Source: an uncultured Campylobacter sp. (lineage in GTDB: Bacteria; Campylobacterota; Campylobacteria; Campylobacterales; Campylobacteraceae). From it: a stretch of 64,000 nucleotides of DNA. Every line of letters begins with the position of its first letter. The stretch's first letter is position 1. The stretch spans positions 6,837 through 70,836 of the forward strand of contig NZ_CAURPW010000010.1 in assembly GCF_963526985.1 (NCBI RefSeq), given 5' to 3'. This document shows positions 25,177-34,091 of this stretch, piece by piece. Position numbers and translations under genes: made by a program. Below the pieces are notes generated by a model that ran no database searches, had not been told where the DNA came from, and saw only the letters and a list, made by a program, of their open reading frames with translations.

Positions 25177-25488
25177 TTATTTGCCCATCGCGCGGACTTC
25201 GACGTTAACCTCAGGGGCTAAGTCAAGCTTTGTTAGCGAGTCGACGGTATCGGGCGTAGCCGCTACGATATCTAGCATTCTAGCGTGAATTCTCATTTCA
25301 AACTGCTCGCGTGAGTCTTTGTTGATGTGTGGTGATTTTAAGACCGTGTAGCGTTTGATCTTCGTAGGCATCGGCACCGGACCTCTGACGTCGGCGCCCG
25401 TTCGTTTGACAGCTTCTACTATGGCTGCAACTGTGCGGTCGAGAACTCTATGGTCATAAGCTTTAAGCTTAAGCCTGATTCTTTCCAT
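25177..25488 (-). CDS. rpsJ: 30S ribosomal protein S10
   Basis: 103 residues, starting MERIRLKLKAYDHRVLDRTV, with GPVPMPTKIKRYTVLKSPHI. First gene of the superoperon; besides its 30S role, S10 is NusE in antitermination. AAGGAAAGAAA precedes the ATG, and a good promoter lies about 70 bp upstream. Confidence 0.98.
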   Translation of the reverse strand: MERIRLKLKAYDHRVLDRTVAAIVEAVKRTGADVRGPVPMPTKIKRYTVLKSPHINKDSREQFEMRIHARMLDIVAATPDTVDSLTKLDLAPEVNVEVRAMGK

Positions 25489-25554
25489 TTTCTTTCCTTA
25501 TGAATAGAACTTGTCGCAAACATACGACACTTCTTACTTATGTAAGAGACTCGG

Positions 25555-25583
25555 ATTTTATCCAAATGGCTTTTTAAAGTCAA
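25555..25583 (-). promoter_or_regulatory. sigma-70 promoter of the S10-spc-alpha superoperon
   Basis: On the minus strand TTGACT (25583-25578) and TAAAAT (25560-25555) are separated by exactly 17 bp. This is a rare near-consensus -35/-10 pair for Campylobacter, as fits a very active operon. The ~60-base leader to rpsJ contains CTTAC-ATAA-GTAAG (25533-25546), a small hairpin. Confidence 0.75.
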
Positions 25584-25854
25584 TATTTTGAGCGAATTTA
25601 GTAAAATTTAATAGATTTATTTCCTTTTTGTAAGGAAGCTTTTGTAAATTTGGCTAAGAATTTGAAGCGAAATATTTAAATTTGATTTGGGATAAATTTG
25701 AGCAGGTTTATTTGGGCACAAATTTGATTCGAATAAAATTTGCCCGTATTTTTATCTCTCAAATTTAACGCATTTTCTTTTAGATTTGAGTAATTTTTGA
25801 TCGTTTTTTTGACATCAAATTTTAGTTATCTTCCTCTTTACAAGGAAACTTTGC

Positions 25855-25860
25855 TATAAT
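25855..25860 (+). promoter_or_regulatory. -10 element of the ATPase gene
   Basis: TATAAT preceded by TTTGC, 23 bp before the ATG of the ATPase gene, on the other side of the divergent 395-bp gap from the ribosomal promoter. The rest of that gap is AT-rich with AAATTT words and no gene. Confidence 0.6.
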
Positions 25861-25883
25861 TTTCCAAATTTTAAAGGCTAAAA

Positions 25884-26978
25884 ATGCAAACTCTAAACGC
25901 GCTTTATCAAAATCCGCCGAAAAACGTCAAATTTATAAATAGAAAATTTGAGATCACGGCACCAAAAACGCTGATAAAAGGCGGTATAGGAAGCGGCAAA
26001 ACATCTCTAATCGCGGGCTTTTTGTCGGCATTTGAGAGTAAAGAGTTTTTGTACGTAAATTTAGGCGATCTTCGCATAGATGCGGATGAGATTTTGTCAA
26101 ATTTGCCCGAGTTTTTACGCCAAAATCCGCAGATAAAAATTCTAGCGATCGATGATTTCGAGCAGAGATTTTGGGATAAATTTGAGCCGATTTTAGAGCT
26201 AAATTTACAAAATTTTGTCGTCGCCTCTGGGTTTAAAGACGCGAATTTAAACGGCTTTAGCGAGCTAAATTTGGATTTTTTAGACTACGAGGAATTTATC
26301 GCCTTTTTTTCAAAAAAGATCGATCCAGAGACGCTTTTTAGCCACTATTTGCTTCACGGTAGGAGCCCCGCGTCGGCCTTTTGCGATGCCGAAAACGTCG
26401 CGGCAAATCTAAAAACCGCACTAAAATCCTCGCTATCAGCCACGCAGCTAGCAGTGCTAAAAGAGTGCGCGAAAGCTCAAGCGCAAAACGTGAGCGTTTT
26501 TGAGATTTTTAGCACGTTAAAATCCGCCCGAAAAATCTCAAAAGATAGCGTTTATGGCGCGCTTAGCGAGCTAGAAAACATGAGCGCGGTTAGCCTAGTA
26601 GAGAAATTTAACGAACCAAACGCCGCGAAGAGGCTTTACTTTAACGACTTTGCGTTTAAAAGCGCGCTGAGCCTAAAAAAGGACTTCGCTAAAAACTTTA
26701 ACAACACGGTTTTTTGCGAACTAGCCAAATTTAACGAGCAGATTTTTTATACAAAAGAGCTTGATTTTTTCCTGCCAAAAAGGAAACTTGCTATCATTTG
26801 CTCGCCGTTTAGCGATGCGGATTTGGTCTTTTTAAAATTTAAAAAACTGCACGCAAATTTAAAAAATTTAGGTATAAATAGGCTACAAGCAATCAGCGTG
26901 GCGAACTCCGGCGAGACGAGCATAGAGGGCATAAAATGCGAGGTCGCGCCGTTTTCGCGCTGGGCGCTGGGTATATAA
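25884..26978 (+). CDS. AAA_14/DUF4143-type P-loop ATPase
   Basis: 364 residues. Walker A is GGIGSGKTS at residues 33-41 and Walker B is ILAIDDFEQ at about 95-103. The helical middle part (about 190-260) has a winged-helix look (VFEIFSTLKSARKISKDSVY). The C-terminal part (FNNTVFCELAKFNEQIFYTK, then DFFLPKRKLAIICSPFSD) resembles the nuclease-like DUF4143 end of archaeal-type ATPases of the AAA_14 group, with E-x-DF-x-L-P-K-x-x-A-I spacing. Cellular role unknown. It has its own -10 element, and the next gene starts 10 bp downstream behind AAAGGAG, so the two form an operon. Confidence 0.75.
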   Translation: MQTLNALYQNPPKNVKFINRKFEITAPKTLIKGGIGSGKTSLIAGFLSAFESKEFLYVNLGDLRIDADEILSNLPEFLRQNPQIKILAIDDFEQRFWDKFEPILELNLQNFVVASGFKDANLNGFSELNLDFLDYEEFIAFFSKKIDPETLFSHYLLHGRSPASAFCDAENVAANLKTALKSSLSATQLAVLKECAKAQAQNVSVFEIFSTLKSARKISKDSVYGALSELENMSAVSLVEKFNEPNAAKRLYFNDFAFKSALSLKKDFAKNFNNTVFCELAKFNEQIFYTKELDFFLPKRKLAIICSPFSDADLVFLKFKKLHANLKNLGINRLQAISVANSGETSIEGIKCEVAPFSRWALGI

Positions 26979-26988
26979 AGGAGCGGTT

Positions 26989-27870
26989 ATGAGAGCTGTT
27001 GCGGCGATATTTTTGGCCTGCGTTTTGGCGCTAGGCTACGAGATCAGACACGAAAACGAGGGTAAAATTTATAAATTTGCAGGCGAGGCGGACGGGAGCA
27101 AATTTGAGCTTTATATCAGCGAACTTGAGGCCGAGTTTGAAAATTTTAGCGATAAGGGCGTCGTTTTGCCGCCTAAATTTCAAGGGCACGCCTTTTTCGA
27201 GGGTGCCAGATACGACTTCAGTAAAGGCGGCATCGAAAAATCGGGCGCCGATATAACGGCCCTAAACGCGGTCACCGAGTGGCTAAATCTAAGCGTGAAA
27301 GCCGATAACGGCGAACTAACGGGCAAACTAGCGATCAGAGGCAAGGCGCTAAAAGCCGTGCTAAAACAGGTCGCGAGCTATGATTTTACCGCGCTTGGGC
27401 TGCAAGAGATCGGGCGAGACGGGGCGCGATTTGAGGCCGTCGCGAGCGACTTTTACGCGCCCAAATTTGCGCAAAATAACAAAAAATCTCTCGCCGCAAA
27501 ACTTGAAAATTTTAAAACGACATGGCTCAAAGACCCCTCAAAAAACACCGCAAACGCGCTAAATAACCTCGAGTATCAAAACGGCAAAATAAAAAGCGTC
27601 TGCGAACTAGGCGCGAGCGGGAAAATCTGCAAAACCGTCTGGCTAAAAAACCTAAAAAAGATAAATTTGAGCGACGTTTTTAAGGATTTAGACGACGCAA
27701 ATTTGACCACGATTTTCGCAAAAGAAAAAATAACTCCGAGCGAAAATTTTACGCTCTCGCCAAGCGGGATTACCTTTTTTGACGGCGCAACCGACGGCAA
27801 AAACAGCGAGATCTCGCTGCCGCTTAAACCCATCAAAGAGCATTTAAAGCAAAATTTCGGGTTGTTTTAG
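26989..27870 (+). CDS. exported protein of unknown function
   Basis: 293 residues with a signal peptide (MRAVAAIFLACVLALGYEI, likely cut after ALG or a nearby residue). The mature part is acidic and beta/alpha mixed, with no family I recognise; FFEGARYDFSKGGIEKSG and ITALNAVTEWLNLSVK are its clearest segments. It contains a single Cys pair (VCELGASGKIC) that could form a disulfide in the periplasm. It is co-transcribed with the ATPase gene 10 bp upstream; a functional link is possible but unproven. Confidence 0.65.
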   Translation: MRAVAAIFLACVLALGYEIRHENEGKIYKFAGEADGSKFELYISELEAEFENFSDKGVVLPPKFQGHAFFEGARYDFSKGGIEKSGADITALNAVTEWLNLSVKADNGELTGKLAIRGKALKAVLKQVASYDFTALGLQEIGRDGARFEAVASDFYAPKFAQNNKKSLAAKLENFKTTWLKDPSKNTANALNNLEYQNGKIKSVCELGASGKICKTVWLKNLKKINLSDVFKDLDDANLTTIFAKEKITPSENFTLSPSGITFFDGATDGKNSEISLPLKPIKEHLKQNFGLF

Positions 27871-27892
27871 GCAAATTTATATATTGTCTTAG

Positions 27893-27898
27893 TATAAT
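27893..27898 (+). promoter_or_regulatory. -10 element of the AT-rich P-loop gene
   Basis: TATAAT following GTCTTAG, 39 bp before the ATG at 27937. Together with an AAGGAG ribosome site at 27925, it makes the gene look expressible. Confidence 0.5.
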
Positions 27899-27936
27899 TT
27901 TATGGAAATATCTTAATTATTATCAAGGAGTAATTT

Positions 27937-28437
27937 ATGGGCGCAAAAGTTATTATAGCTCTCCACGGGATAGCTAATTGCGGAAAATCTAGCGTTATAA
28001 AGGAGATTGACAAGATAATACAACAAACATATAGCATAGCAGTAAATGAGCATGCGGGGCAAAAATTTCAAGATTCAAACGATACTGGAGATATTTTTAA
28101 AATCTATGAATTGATTCATAATAAAAAGAAACTACAAATAGGAATAGAAAGCCAGGGCGATCCTAATTCTCGAATTTTCAAAAGCCTACCTATTTTTAAA
28201 AAAATAAACTGCGACATAATAATCTGTACAACTAGAAGTAGCGGTAAGACTTGTGACGCAGTTGTAGATACTGGCTATGAAATTTTTTGGGTACAACAAA
28301 ATTATATAGTAACCGACAATATTAAAACAGACATTTCAGATAGCCTTTTAACAGATCTTATACATAAAAAACAAGATAAAATGATTGAACTAGTAAAATA
28401 TATTTTTGACAATATTGTAGATAAATTAACGAAATAG
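27937..28437 (+). CDS. AT-rich P-loop NTPase of unknown function
   Basis: 166 residues with an N-terminal beta strand and Walker A motif (IIALHGIANCGKSS; G-x4-GK-S at residues 11-18), like small nucleotide kinases. IESQGDPNSRIFKSLPIF and CDIIICTTRSSGKTCDAV follow; the latter, with its hydrophobic strand IIIC and TTRSSGKT, could carry Walker B or base-specificity residues. No close family is recognised. Base composition is clearly more AT-rich than its neighbours and AAATTT words are nearly absent, which suggests recent acquisition. RBS AAGGAG; a hairpin follows at 28481. Confidence 0.7.
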   Translation: MGAKVIIALHGIANCGKSSVIKEIDKIIQQTYSIAVNEHAGQKFQDSNDTGDIFKIYELIHNKKKLQIGIESQGDPNSRIFKSLPIFKKINCDIIICTTRSSGKTCDAVVDTGYEIFWVQQNYIVTDNIKTDISDSLLTDLIHKKQDKMIELVKYIFDNIVDKLTK

Positions 28438-28480
28438 ACCTTTAATTAATGATTTATTATGGCTAATATATACGATTATG

Positions 28481-28496
28481 CGGCAAAATATTGCCG
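28481..28496 (+). terminator. short hairpin after the P-loop gene
   Basis: CGGCAA and TTGCCG pair perfectly around AATA, followed by TACTTTTAGG. It lies 44 bp after the stop and 37 bp before rnhB; a weak terminator is plausible. Confidence 0.45.
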
Positions 28497-28532
28497 TACT
28501 TTTAGGTATTTTTACAGACTATATTAAATAAA

Positions 28533-29102
28533 ATGTTAAAAGGCAAATTAAATCCTCAAATCTGCGGCATTGATGAAGCGGGTCGCGGCGCGCTGGCGGG
28601 CCCCATGGCGGTAGCTGCATGCGTACTAAAGCGTGAGATAGCGGGGCTAAACGACTCAAAAGAACTAACGGCGAAGCGGCGCGAGGAGCTGTTTAAAGAG
28701 ATCGCGGGAAACTCGGAATTTCTCATCGCGTATTTTTCAAACGAGCAGATCGACAATCTGGGGCTTAGCGAGTGTCTTAGGCGCGCGCTGCGGCTGTTTA
28801 AGGCGCATTTTGCGGGCTGCGAGCTACTCTACGACGGCAACGCAAACTACGGCACGGGCGTAAAAACCATGGTTGGAGCCGACGGCAAAGTAGCACAAGT
28901 AAGCGCCGCAAGCATCCTAGCCAAAGTAAGCCGCGACGCGCTGATGAGAGCATGGGACGGCGTGCATACGGGCTATGGATACGCCGTACACAAAGGCTAC
29001 GGCACGAAAGCCCACCTGAGCGCGATCGCCGCACGCGGATACTGCGAGATACACCGCAAAAGCTTCGCGATAAAAGCAAGGCAAAATTCGCTTTTTGATT
29101 AA
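28533..29102 (+). CDS. rnhB: ribonuclease HII
   Basis: 189 residues. It cuts the RNA strand of RNA-DNA hybrids and starts removal of single ribonucleotides from DNA. Catalytic carboxylates are in CGIDEAGRGALAGP (D and E near residues 12-13) and LLYDGNANYG; the later Asp is in AKVSRDALM. GYAVHKGYGTKAHLSAI is the conserved C-terminal segment. The ribosome site is weak (ATTAAATAAA before ATG), so translation may be low or the start one codon off. Confidence 0.93.
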   Translation: MLKGKLNPQICGIDEAGRGALAGPMAVAACVLKREIAGLNDSKELTAKRREELFKEIAGNSEFLIAYFSNEQIDNLGLSECLRRALRLFKAHFAGCELLYDGNANYGTGVKTMVGADGKVAQVSAASILAKVSRDALMRAWDGVHTGYGYAVHKGYGTKAHLSAIAARGYCEIHRKSFAIKARQNSLFD

Positions 29103-30076
29103 AATTTAACGCTTAGGCGCAAATTTTCGTAAGATTTTAGCTACTTCCGCCTAGGCTTGCGGGTCAATTTTTTGCGTTTATACGTAGCTTTGTTGGACAC
29201 TCGCGCAAATTTACGCTACGCTTTTCCTCCGTTTGCCGCGCACGGCGTTTTTAAATTTTCGGGCGTCGCAGGCAAAACATCGTTTTTAAATTCGCCCCGC
29301 GCTTGCCGTTTGCAAGCTCAGGCATCGCCGCGATTTGGCAGCAAGACACAAGTACGATTTTTAAATTTAATAAGCTTTTTAACAAGACGCCGTCGCAGAA
29401 TGGTTTTTAAACAAGCGGGGTGATTTTAAACAAACCGCAGCCGCTTTACAAAATTTGCCGCCGAATAATCTACGACAAAGATTTCCGCCCTCTACTACGC
29501 GCAAACGGATAAATGCGGCAAAACCCTACCGTCTAGCACGTGGCATGCGAGCAGCCTTGCGGCGTCGGCGATTTAGCCGCATAGAGATTTTATCCGCAAA
29601 TTTAACCTCGGCTACCCTTGGTCCTGTTAATAAAGCAGCTTTAGTGCTAAATTTAGCGTCTTTGGCCGCATGCGATTGATTTGCCTAGCTCTGGCCAAAC
29701 GCGGCAAACTCGTCAAAACCCGGCAGAGCATAGCAGCGGGCAAGTAAAAAACTAGCGCGCCTTACCAAAACGCCAAGCTACCGGCGACGGCAAAAGTCGG
29801 TTTGGGCTTTTGCCTAAGCCGCGTATCGCCGAATCCATATTATTTACTCGCATATAAAATAAGCCGCAACAAATGCGATTTTCAGCCTAAAAACGCTAAA
29901 TTTACGCCGCCTGCGAGCATTACCATTTAGCGAGCAAGCTTTAAAAATAGCTTAGGCAAATTTTGCCATTTTAATGCAAGATGTCAAAAATTAAAAGATT
30001 TTTAAGCCTAAAAGCTTGTTTAAATCCGTTTAAAAGCCGTAAAAAGCGACCAAAACATAGATACGAAGGAAAGCGA
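29103..30076. other. 974-bp intergenic region without a recognisable gene
   Basis: Frames of 74-88 codons occur on the plus strand, but they are Arg/Phe-rich, lack ribosome sites and resemble nothing known. AAATTT words and GTTTTTAAATTT-like words recur. No tRNA, CRISPR or strong hairpin seen. Part of it might be the decayed remains of a gene. Confidence 0.5.
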
Positions 30077-31054
30077 ATGCAACAAAATCTAAACGAAAAA
30101 TACATTAAATTTTTGAGCGACGATGAGGAAAAGTCAAAAATCCTAGCAAGCGCGCTAAACGTCCCTCAAGCCGAATTTGACGCGGTTTGGAGCTGGTTTT
30201 TGCTACTTTTGCAAAGGCAAAGCAAGCTAGATGTTTTTGGCGACGACGTCATCAAAGACCTGGCCTCGCGGCTAGAAACTCTCGCTGCAAGCCTTAACCA
30301 AAGCGCGCAAAATTTCGTTTTAGCCAAGCTTATTTACTACAACAACATTATCCAAAGCGGGCATTTGGATTCTGCGGTTTGCGGAATCATGAGTAAATTT
30401 TTATACGACGAGATAGAGCGGCGCATATCAGAAGCTAGCTTTTGCCTTGCCGAATTTAAGGCGCTAACGCGGTACTTAAAGCACAATTTTTACGTCTCTC
30501 CCAACGGCTATTTGCTAGAAAATGCCCTAAAAATCGAAAAACAAAATAAAATTTTCGTGCGCGCGGACGGGGACGCAAAGCTAGAAATCATACAAAATTT
30601 GCTTTACATCATCGACGACAAGGAGTTTCACCACGATATAGCCGTATTTAAAAAGCTAGCCTGCGAGGTAAAAGACGGCGACGAAAGGGGCGTGCGGCTG
30701 TTTAAAAACTTTATCCCCAAAAACCGCCAAGGCTGCTATCTAGTCGCAAATAAAGTCCTAAACGCCGCGTGTTTTGAGGGTAAATTTAGCCTAAGCGTCA
30801 AGGCTCTAAAATGGCTGGATAGCGCGCGGGGCGCGGCTGCACCAAGCGGCTGGCAAAATAAATTTAACCAGCTAAAAGGCGAGCTGAGCGAAGAGGCGTT
30901 GGCCGCGGTCGCAGCCGAAATTTTACGGCTGGACTCGCTTACATATCATGATTTTGCTATATCTAGCTGGAGTGACGACGTCGTGAAACGCTTCGTAAAA
31001 TCTGCCGAGTGGATACTACAAATCGTGGGCGAGCAGCAACTGCGCACCTTCTAA
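30077..31054 (+). CDS. unknown 325-residue protein
   Basis: I do not recognise a family. The protein is soluble, helical and Leu/Ala-rich (WSWFLLLLQRQSKLDVFGDD, LAKLIYYNNIIQSGHLDSAV, LTYHDFAISSWSDDVVKRFV), in the manner of helical-repeat proteins. There is no signal peptide or catalytic motif. The ATG at 30077 was chosen because GAAGGA precedes it; an upstream ATG at 29981 would add 32 very basic residues without a ribosome site. It stands alone between two long empty gaps. An immunity- or scaffold-type role would be pure guesswork. Confidence 0.6.
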   Translation: MQQNLNEKYIKFLSDDEEKSKILASALNVPQAEFDAVWSWFLLLLQRQSKLDVFGDDVIKDLASRLETLAASLNQSAQNFVLAKLIYYNNIIQSGHLDSAVCGIMSKFLYDEIERRISEASFCLAEFKALTRYLKHNFYVSPNGYLLENALKIEKQNKIFVRADGDAKLEIIQNLLYIIDDKEFHHDIAVFKKLACEVKDGDERGVRLFKNFIPKNRQGCYLVANKVLNAACFEGKFSLSVKALKWLDSARGAAAPSGWQNKFNQLKGELSEEALAAVAAEILRLDSLTYHDFAISSWSDDVVKRFVKSAEWILQIVGEQQLRTF

Positions 31055-31540
31055 GCGCAGCTAAATTTAGGCGGTTTCGTTAAATTAGCAGGCGGAGGCG
31101 TGCTTGATTTGTTTTAGCCCGTTTAGCTTTTAAATCAGGCTTGCGTAAGCAAAGATTTGTAAATCGCGAGTATTTGAAAACGACGCACTCCGAAAATCAA
31201 ATCAAAAAACGTAGACGGGGCAAGGAACGCTAACGGCACCGCAACCAAAAATAGCGCAAAATTTAACGATGAGAGCGATTATAAGCGCAAAAATATAAAT
31301 TTACGAGCAAGATACGGGTTTGCTTTCGGATAAATTCGCATAATGCCTCAAAGGCCTAATGCAAAAGCGATTTTCTTACGCTCTTGATTTTTTAGCCGGG
31401 CACTCTAGTTAAGAGCCTTTTGCGAGTTACCTCGGTTAGTTTGGGTTTGTTTTGCAATTAGGATTTATGGCTTTGTGGGACTAGCAAAATTTGTGCCGCA
31501 AACTTTAAATGCAAAAAAGCGTCAAATTTGACGTTCCGCC
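31055..31540. other. 486-bp intergenic region, nothing recognised
   Basis: Lies between two convergent genes. Stops in all frames; a few AAATTT words; no clear hairpin or RNA gene. Confidence 0.5.
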
Positions 31541-32173
31541 CTACTCTATCCCGCCCAAAAGCGGCACGAAAAGGCACTCGTCAAGCGCCTTTTGCGTTAT
31601 CTCGCCGCGAGAGTCTTTTGTAAATTTGACGATAAACTGCTTGCCGTTTTTTTCGATGGGGGCTACTAAAATGCCGCCGTTTTTTAGCTGGTTAAAAAGC
31701 GTCTGCGGCACCTGCTGCGCCGCTGCTGAAAGCAAAATGCGGTCGTAGGGCGCGTAGCTTTTCCAACCGACGTTTCCGTCGTCAAATCTCACGTGGACGT
31801 TGCGTATTTCAAGCGCCTCGAAGCGTTTTTTAGCCTCGGTTGCTAGCTTTTCGATGCGCTCGACGCTAAAAACCCTGTGCGCTAAATGCGATAAAATCGC
31901 CGCCTGATAACCGCTACCGCAGCCGATCTCTAGGGCGTTATCGATACCTTCGGCCTCAAGCGCTAGCGTCATTTTAGCTACCGTTAGAGGCGAGCTGATC
32001 CATTGATTGCCGCCGATGGGCTGAGCGTCCAGGCTGTACGCGCGGTGCACGACGGGAGCGAATATCTCGCGCGGAGTGTCGCAAAGAGCCTTATAAAGCG
32101 GGGGCGTCAGAGTGAGTATATCGCCGATCTCGTCGGCCATAGCAAGGCATTTTGATTTTTCAAGAGCGGTCAT
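31541..32173 (-). CDS. pcm: protein-L-isoaspartate O-methyltransferase
   Basis: 210 residues. It methylates isoaspartyl residues in aged proteins using S-adenosylmethionine, starting their repair. The SAM-binding motif is ALEIGCGSGYQAAIL; PIGGNQWISSPLTVAKMTLA is the family's substrate-binding segment; GGILVAPIEKNGKQ is the post-III motif. The start overlaps the stop of the nitrilase-like gene by four bases (ATGA), so the two are coupled. Confidence 0.93.
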   Translation of the reverse strand: MTALEKSKCLAMADEIGDILTLTPPLYKALCDTPREIFAPVVHRAYSLDAQPIGGNQWISSPLTVAKMTLALEAEGIDNALEIGCGSGYQAAILSHLAHRVFSVERIEKLATEAKKRFEALEIRNVHVRFDDGNVGWKSYAPYDRILLSAAAQQVPQTLFNQLKNGGILVAPIEKNGKQFIVKFTKDSRGEITQKALDECLFVPLLGGIE

Positions 32174-32940
32174 AAAAGCCCCAAATTTCGTTTGATTTCA
32201 AGGATTAGATTTTGATCAAATTTAGCTTCTTTTGCAAATTCGCCGTTTGGTAAAAACACGCCCGAAAACTCAAGTTCAAGCGAGCTTGCGGCTACGACGT
32301 AGCAGCTATTGGCAATCGCTAGAGCCTTGCAAAGCGTAAAATACGCGTCCTCGCGCGCCTTGCCCCACATCGCGGGTACCAGGATGACGTCGCAGCCCTT
32401 TAGCTGTGCCCAAAGCTTGGCAAATCTAAGCTCAAAGCAAATGAGAACGCCGATTTTTAGCCCTTTAAAATCAAACGGCTTTATCGCAGACTCGTCTCCG
32501 GCGGCAAAAATTTCGTGCTCTAAATTTGGGTGAAAAAGCTTTGATTTATTTTGCGTATAAAAGACGTTTTGGCTGTTTAGCAGGATAAATTCGTTGTAAA
32601 TTTCGTTTTTTTGCGTCTGCGTGATTGAAATTTGCGCGAGTCCTTTGGCGCGGTTTAGGCTCGTTAGATGCGTGAGTCCGAGGAATTTATCAGGACTTAG
32701 CGCTTCTTGGATCACTTCAAAAAGTATGGCGTCAAAGCTACCTATCGAACCGCCGAGCATTGCTCGGTTTGCTCCGCTAAAAAATCCGTCGAAATCATAT
32801 CCGCTAACGCACAGCTCGCTAGCTAGGATGATCGAATTTTCGGGCGCGGCGGCGATTTTTTCGAGCAACTCGTCTTGACGCTGGGAACAAGAGGGCGCCG
32901 TTAGGACGATGGGGTATAAATTCGGACTAAAAGTCGTCAA
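32170..32940 (-). CDS. carbon-nitrogen hydrolase (nitrilase superfamily)
   Basis: 256 residues with the Glu-Lys-Cys catalytic triad of the superfamily: Glu in ILASELCVSGYDF, Lys in NKSKLFHPNLEHEIF, Cys in IGVLICFELRFAK. VILVPAMWG follows the Cys, as expected. It probably hydrolyses a small amide, but the substrate is not evident. It overlaps nrdB by 14 bp upstream and pcm by 4 bp downstream, so nrdB, this gene and pcm form a tight operon, as I recall for other Campylobacter. Confidence 0.85.
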   Translation of the reverse strand: MTTFSPNLYPIVLTAPSCSQRQDELLEKIAAAPENSIILASELCVSGYDFDGFFSGANRAMLGGSIGSFDAILFEVIQEALSPDKFLGLTHLTSLNRAKGLAQISITQTQKNEIYNEFILLNSQNVFYTQNKSKLFHPNLEHEIFAAGDESAIKPFDFKGLKIGVLICFELRFAKLWAQLKGCDVILVPAMWGKAREDAYFTLCKALAIANSCYVVAASSLELEFSGVFLPNGEFAKEAKFDQNLILEIKRNLGLL

Positions 32941-33949
32941 AACTGATGCTTCCTTTGCTGTAATTCGTCACCTTTGCCTCAAAGAAATTTGACTTCTGGT
33001 CATTAAATTTAGCAAAATCATCAACCCATTTGATCGGGTGAGCGACGTTGTAGCGGCGTTTTAGCCCGATGGCGACTAGGCGCTGATCGATGAGGTAGCG
33101 GATGTATTGCTCGATGATGTCGTCGGTAAAGCCCATGATCTGGTTTTGCGTGATGTATTTGCCCCATTTTATCTCTAGCTCGCCAGCGCGCTCGAACATG
33201 TCGTAAATTTTAGCTTCCGTCTCAGGCGTGAAAAGATCGGGACGCTCGGCGCGGACGCTGTTTATCATGTTTTGAAATAGCAGTAGATGCGTGATCTCGT
33301 CGCGCTGGATAAAGCGGATCATCTGCGCGCTGCCTAGCATCTTGCCTGCACGAGCCAGCGCATAAATCGCCGTAAAACCGCTGTAAAAATAAATGCCCTC
33401 TAAAATTTGATTCGCCACCATGGCTAGCAGTAGCTTTTCGTCGGTCACTTCGCCGGCTAGCTCCTCGTAAACGCTTGAGATGTAGTCGTTTTTCTCGCGC
33501 AAAACCTCGTCGTGCTTTTCCATCTCGTAGATGAGATCGGTGTTGTCGCAGATGGCCTCGACCATGACGGCGTAGGACTTGGAGTGGTTGGCTTCCTCGT
33601 AGGCTTGGCGCGCTAGGCAGGCGTTGATCTCGGGCGCGGTGATGTACGGGTTGATGTTGTCGGCTAGGTTGTTTGTTTGGAAGCTATCCATCGAGATCAG
33701 CTGACTCCAGACGAGGTCGTACATGCGCTTTTCGGCCTGCGTGAGGTTGTAGGCGTAGTCGCGTACGTCGTCGGTGGTATCGACCTCTTTTGGAAACCAC
33801 GTGTTAGCCTCCATCAGGTCCCAGAGCTTGAGCGCCCACTGGTATTTTGCCTTGGTGAAATTTAAAATGCCGTGCGGATTGCCGTTAAATACGCGGCGAT
33901 CGGTCAAATTTTCGTTTGAGCTAGGATTGTAGATTCGTTTTCGGTTCAT
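32927..33949 (-). CDS. nrdB: ribonucleotide reductase class Ia, beta subunit
   Basis: 340 residues. It carries the di-iron tyrosyl-radical cofactor for aerobic conversion of ribonucleotides to deoxyribonucleotides with NrdA (not in this window). Metal-ligand helices are visible in QAYEEANHSKSYAVMVEAI, ANQILEGIYFYSGFTAIYAL and IQRDEITHLLLFQNM. The C-terminus GSISFDDF is the docking tail for NrdA. Start ATG at 33949 with a normal N-terminus (MNRKRIYNPSSNENLTDRR). Confidence 0.96.
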   Translation of the reverse strand: MNRKRIYNPSSNENLTDRRVFNGNPHGILNFTKAKYQWALKLWDLMEANTWFPKEVDTTDDVRDYAYNLTQAEKRMYDLVWSQLISMDSFQTNNLADNINPYITAPEINACLARQAYEEANHSKSYAVMVEAICDNTDLIYEMEKHDEVLREKNDYISSVYEELAGEVTDEKLLLAMVANQILEGIYFYSGFTAIYALARAGKMLGSAQMIRFIQRDEITHLLLFQNMINSVRAERPDLFTPETEAKIYDMFERAGELEIKWGKYITQNQIMGFTDDIIEQYIRYLIDQRLVAIGLKRRYNVAHPIKWVDDFAKFNDQKSNFFEAKVTNYSKGSISFDDF

Positions 33950-34091
33950 AATTTTTCTTCATTTATAAAATTTGGGGCTGATTTTAGCTAAAAATTTATT
34001 TAGGTATCTTGAAAAAAGCTATTTGAGCGCGCTAAATTTAGCTTTTACGGTTACGGCCAAATTTAACCCGCGTCAAATTTGTGAGTTAAAT

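Noticed and set aside
29157..29679. Plus-strand frames of 74-88 codons in the gap after rnhB
   Set aside because: Composition is Arg/Phe/Ser-biased, starts are unsupported, and nothing is recognisable.
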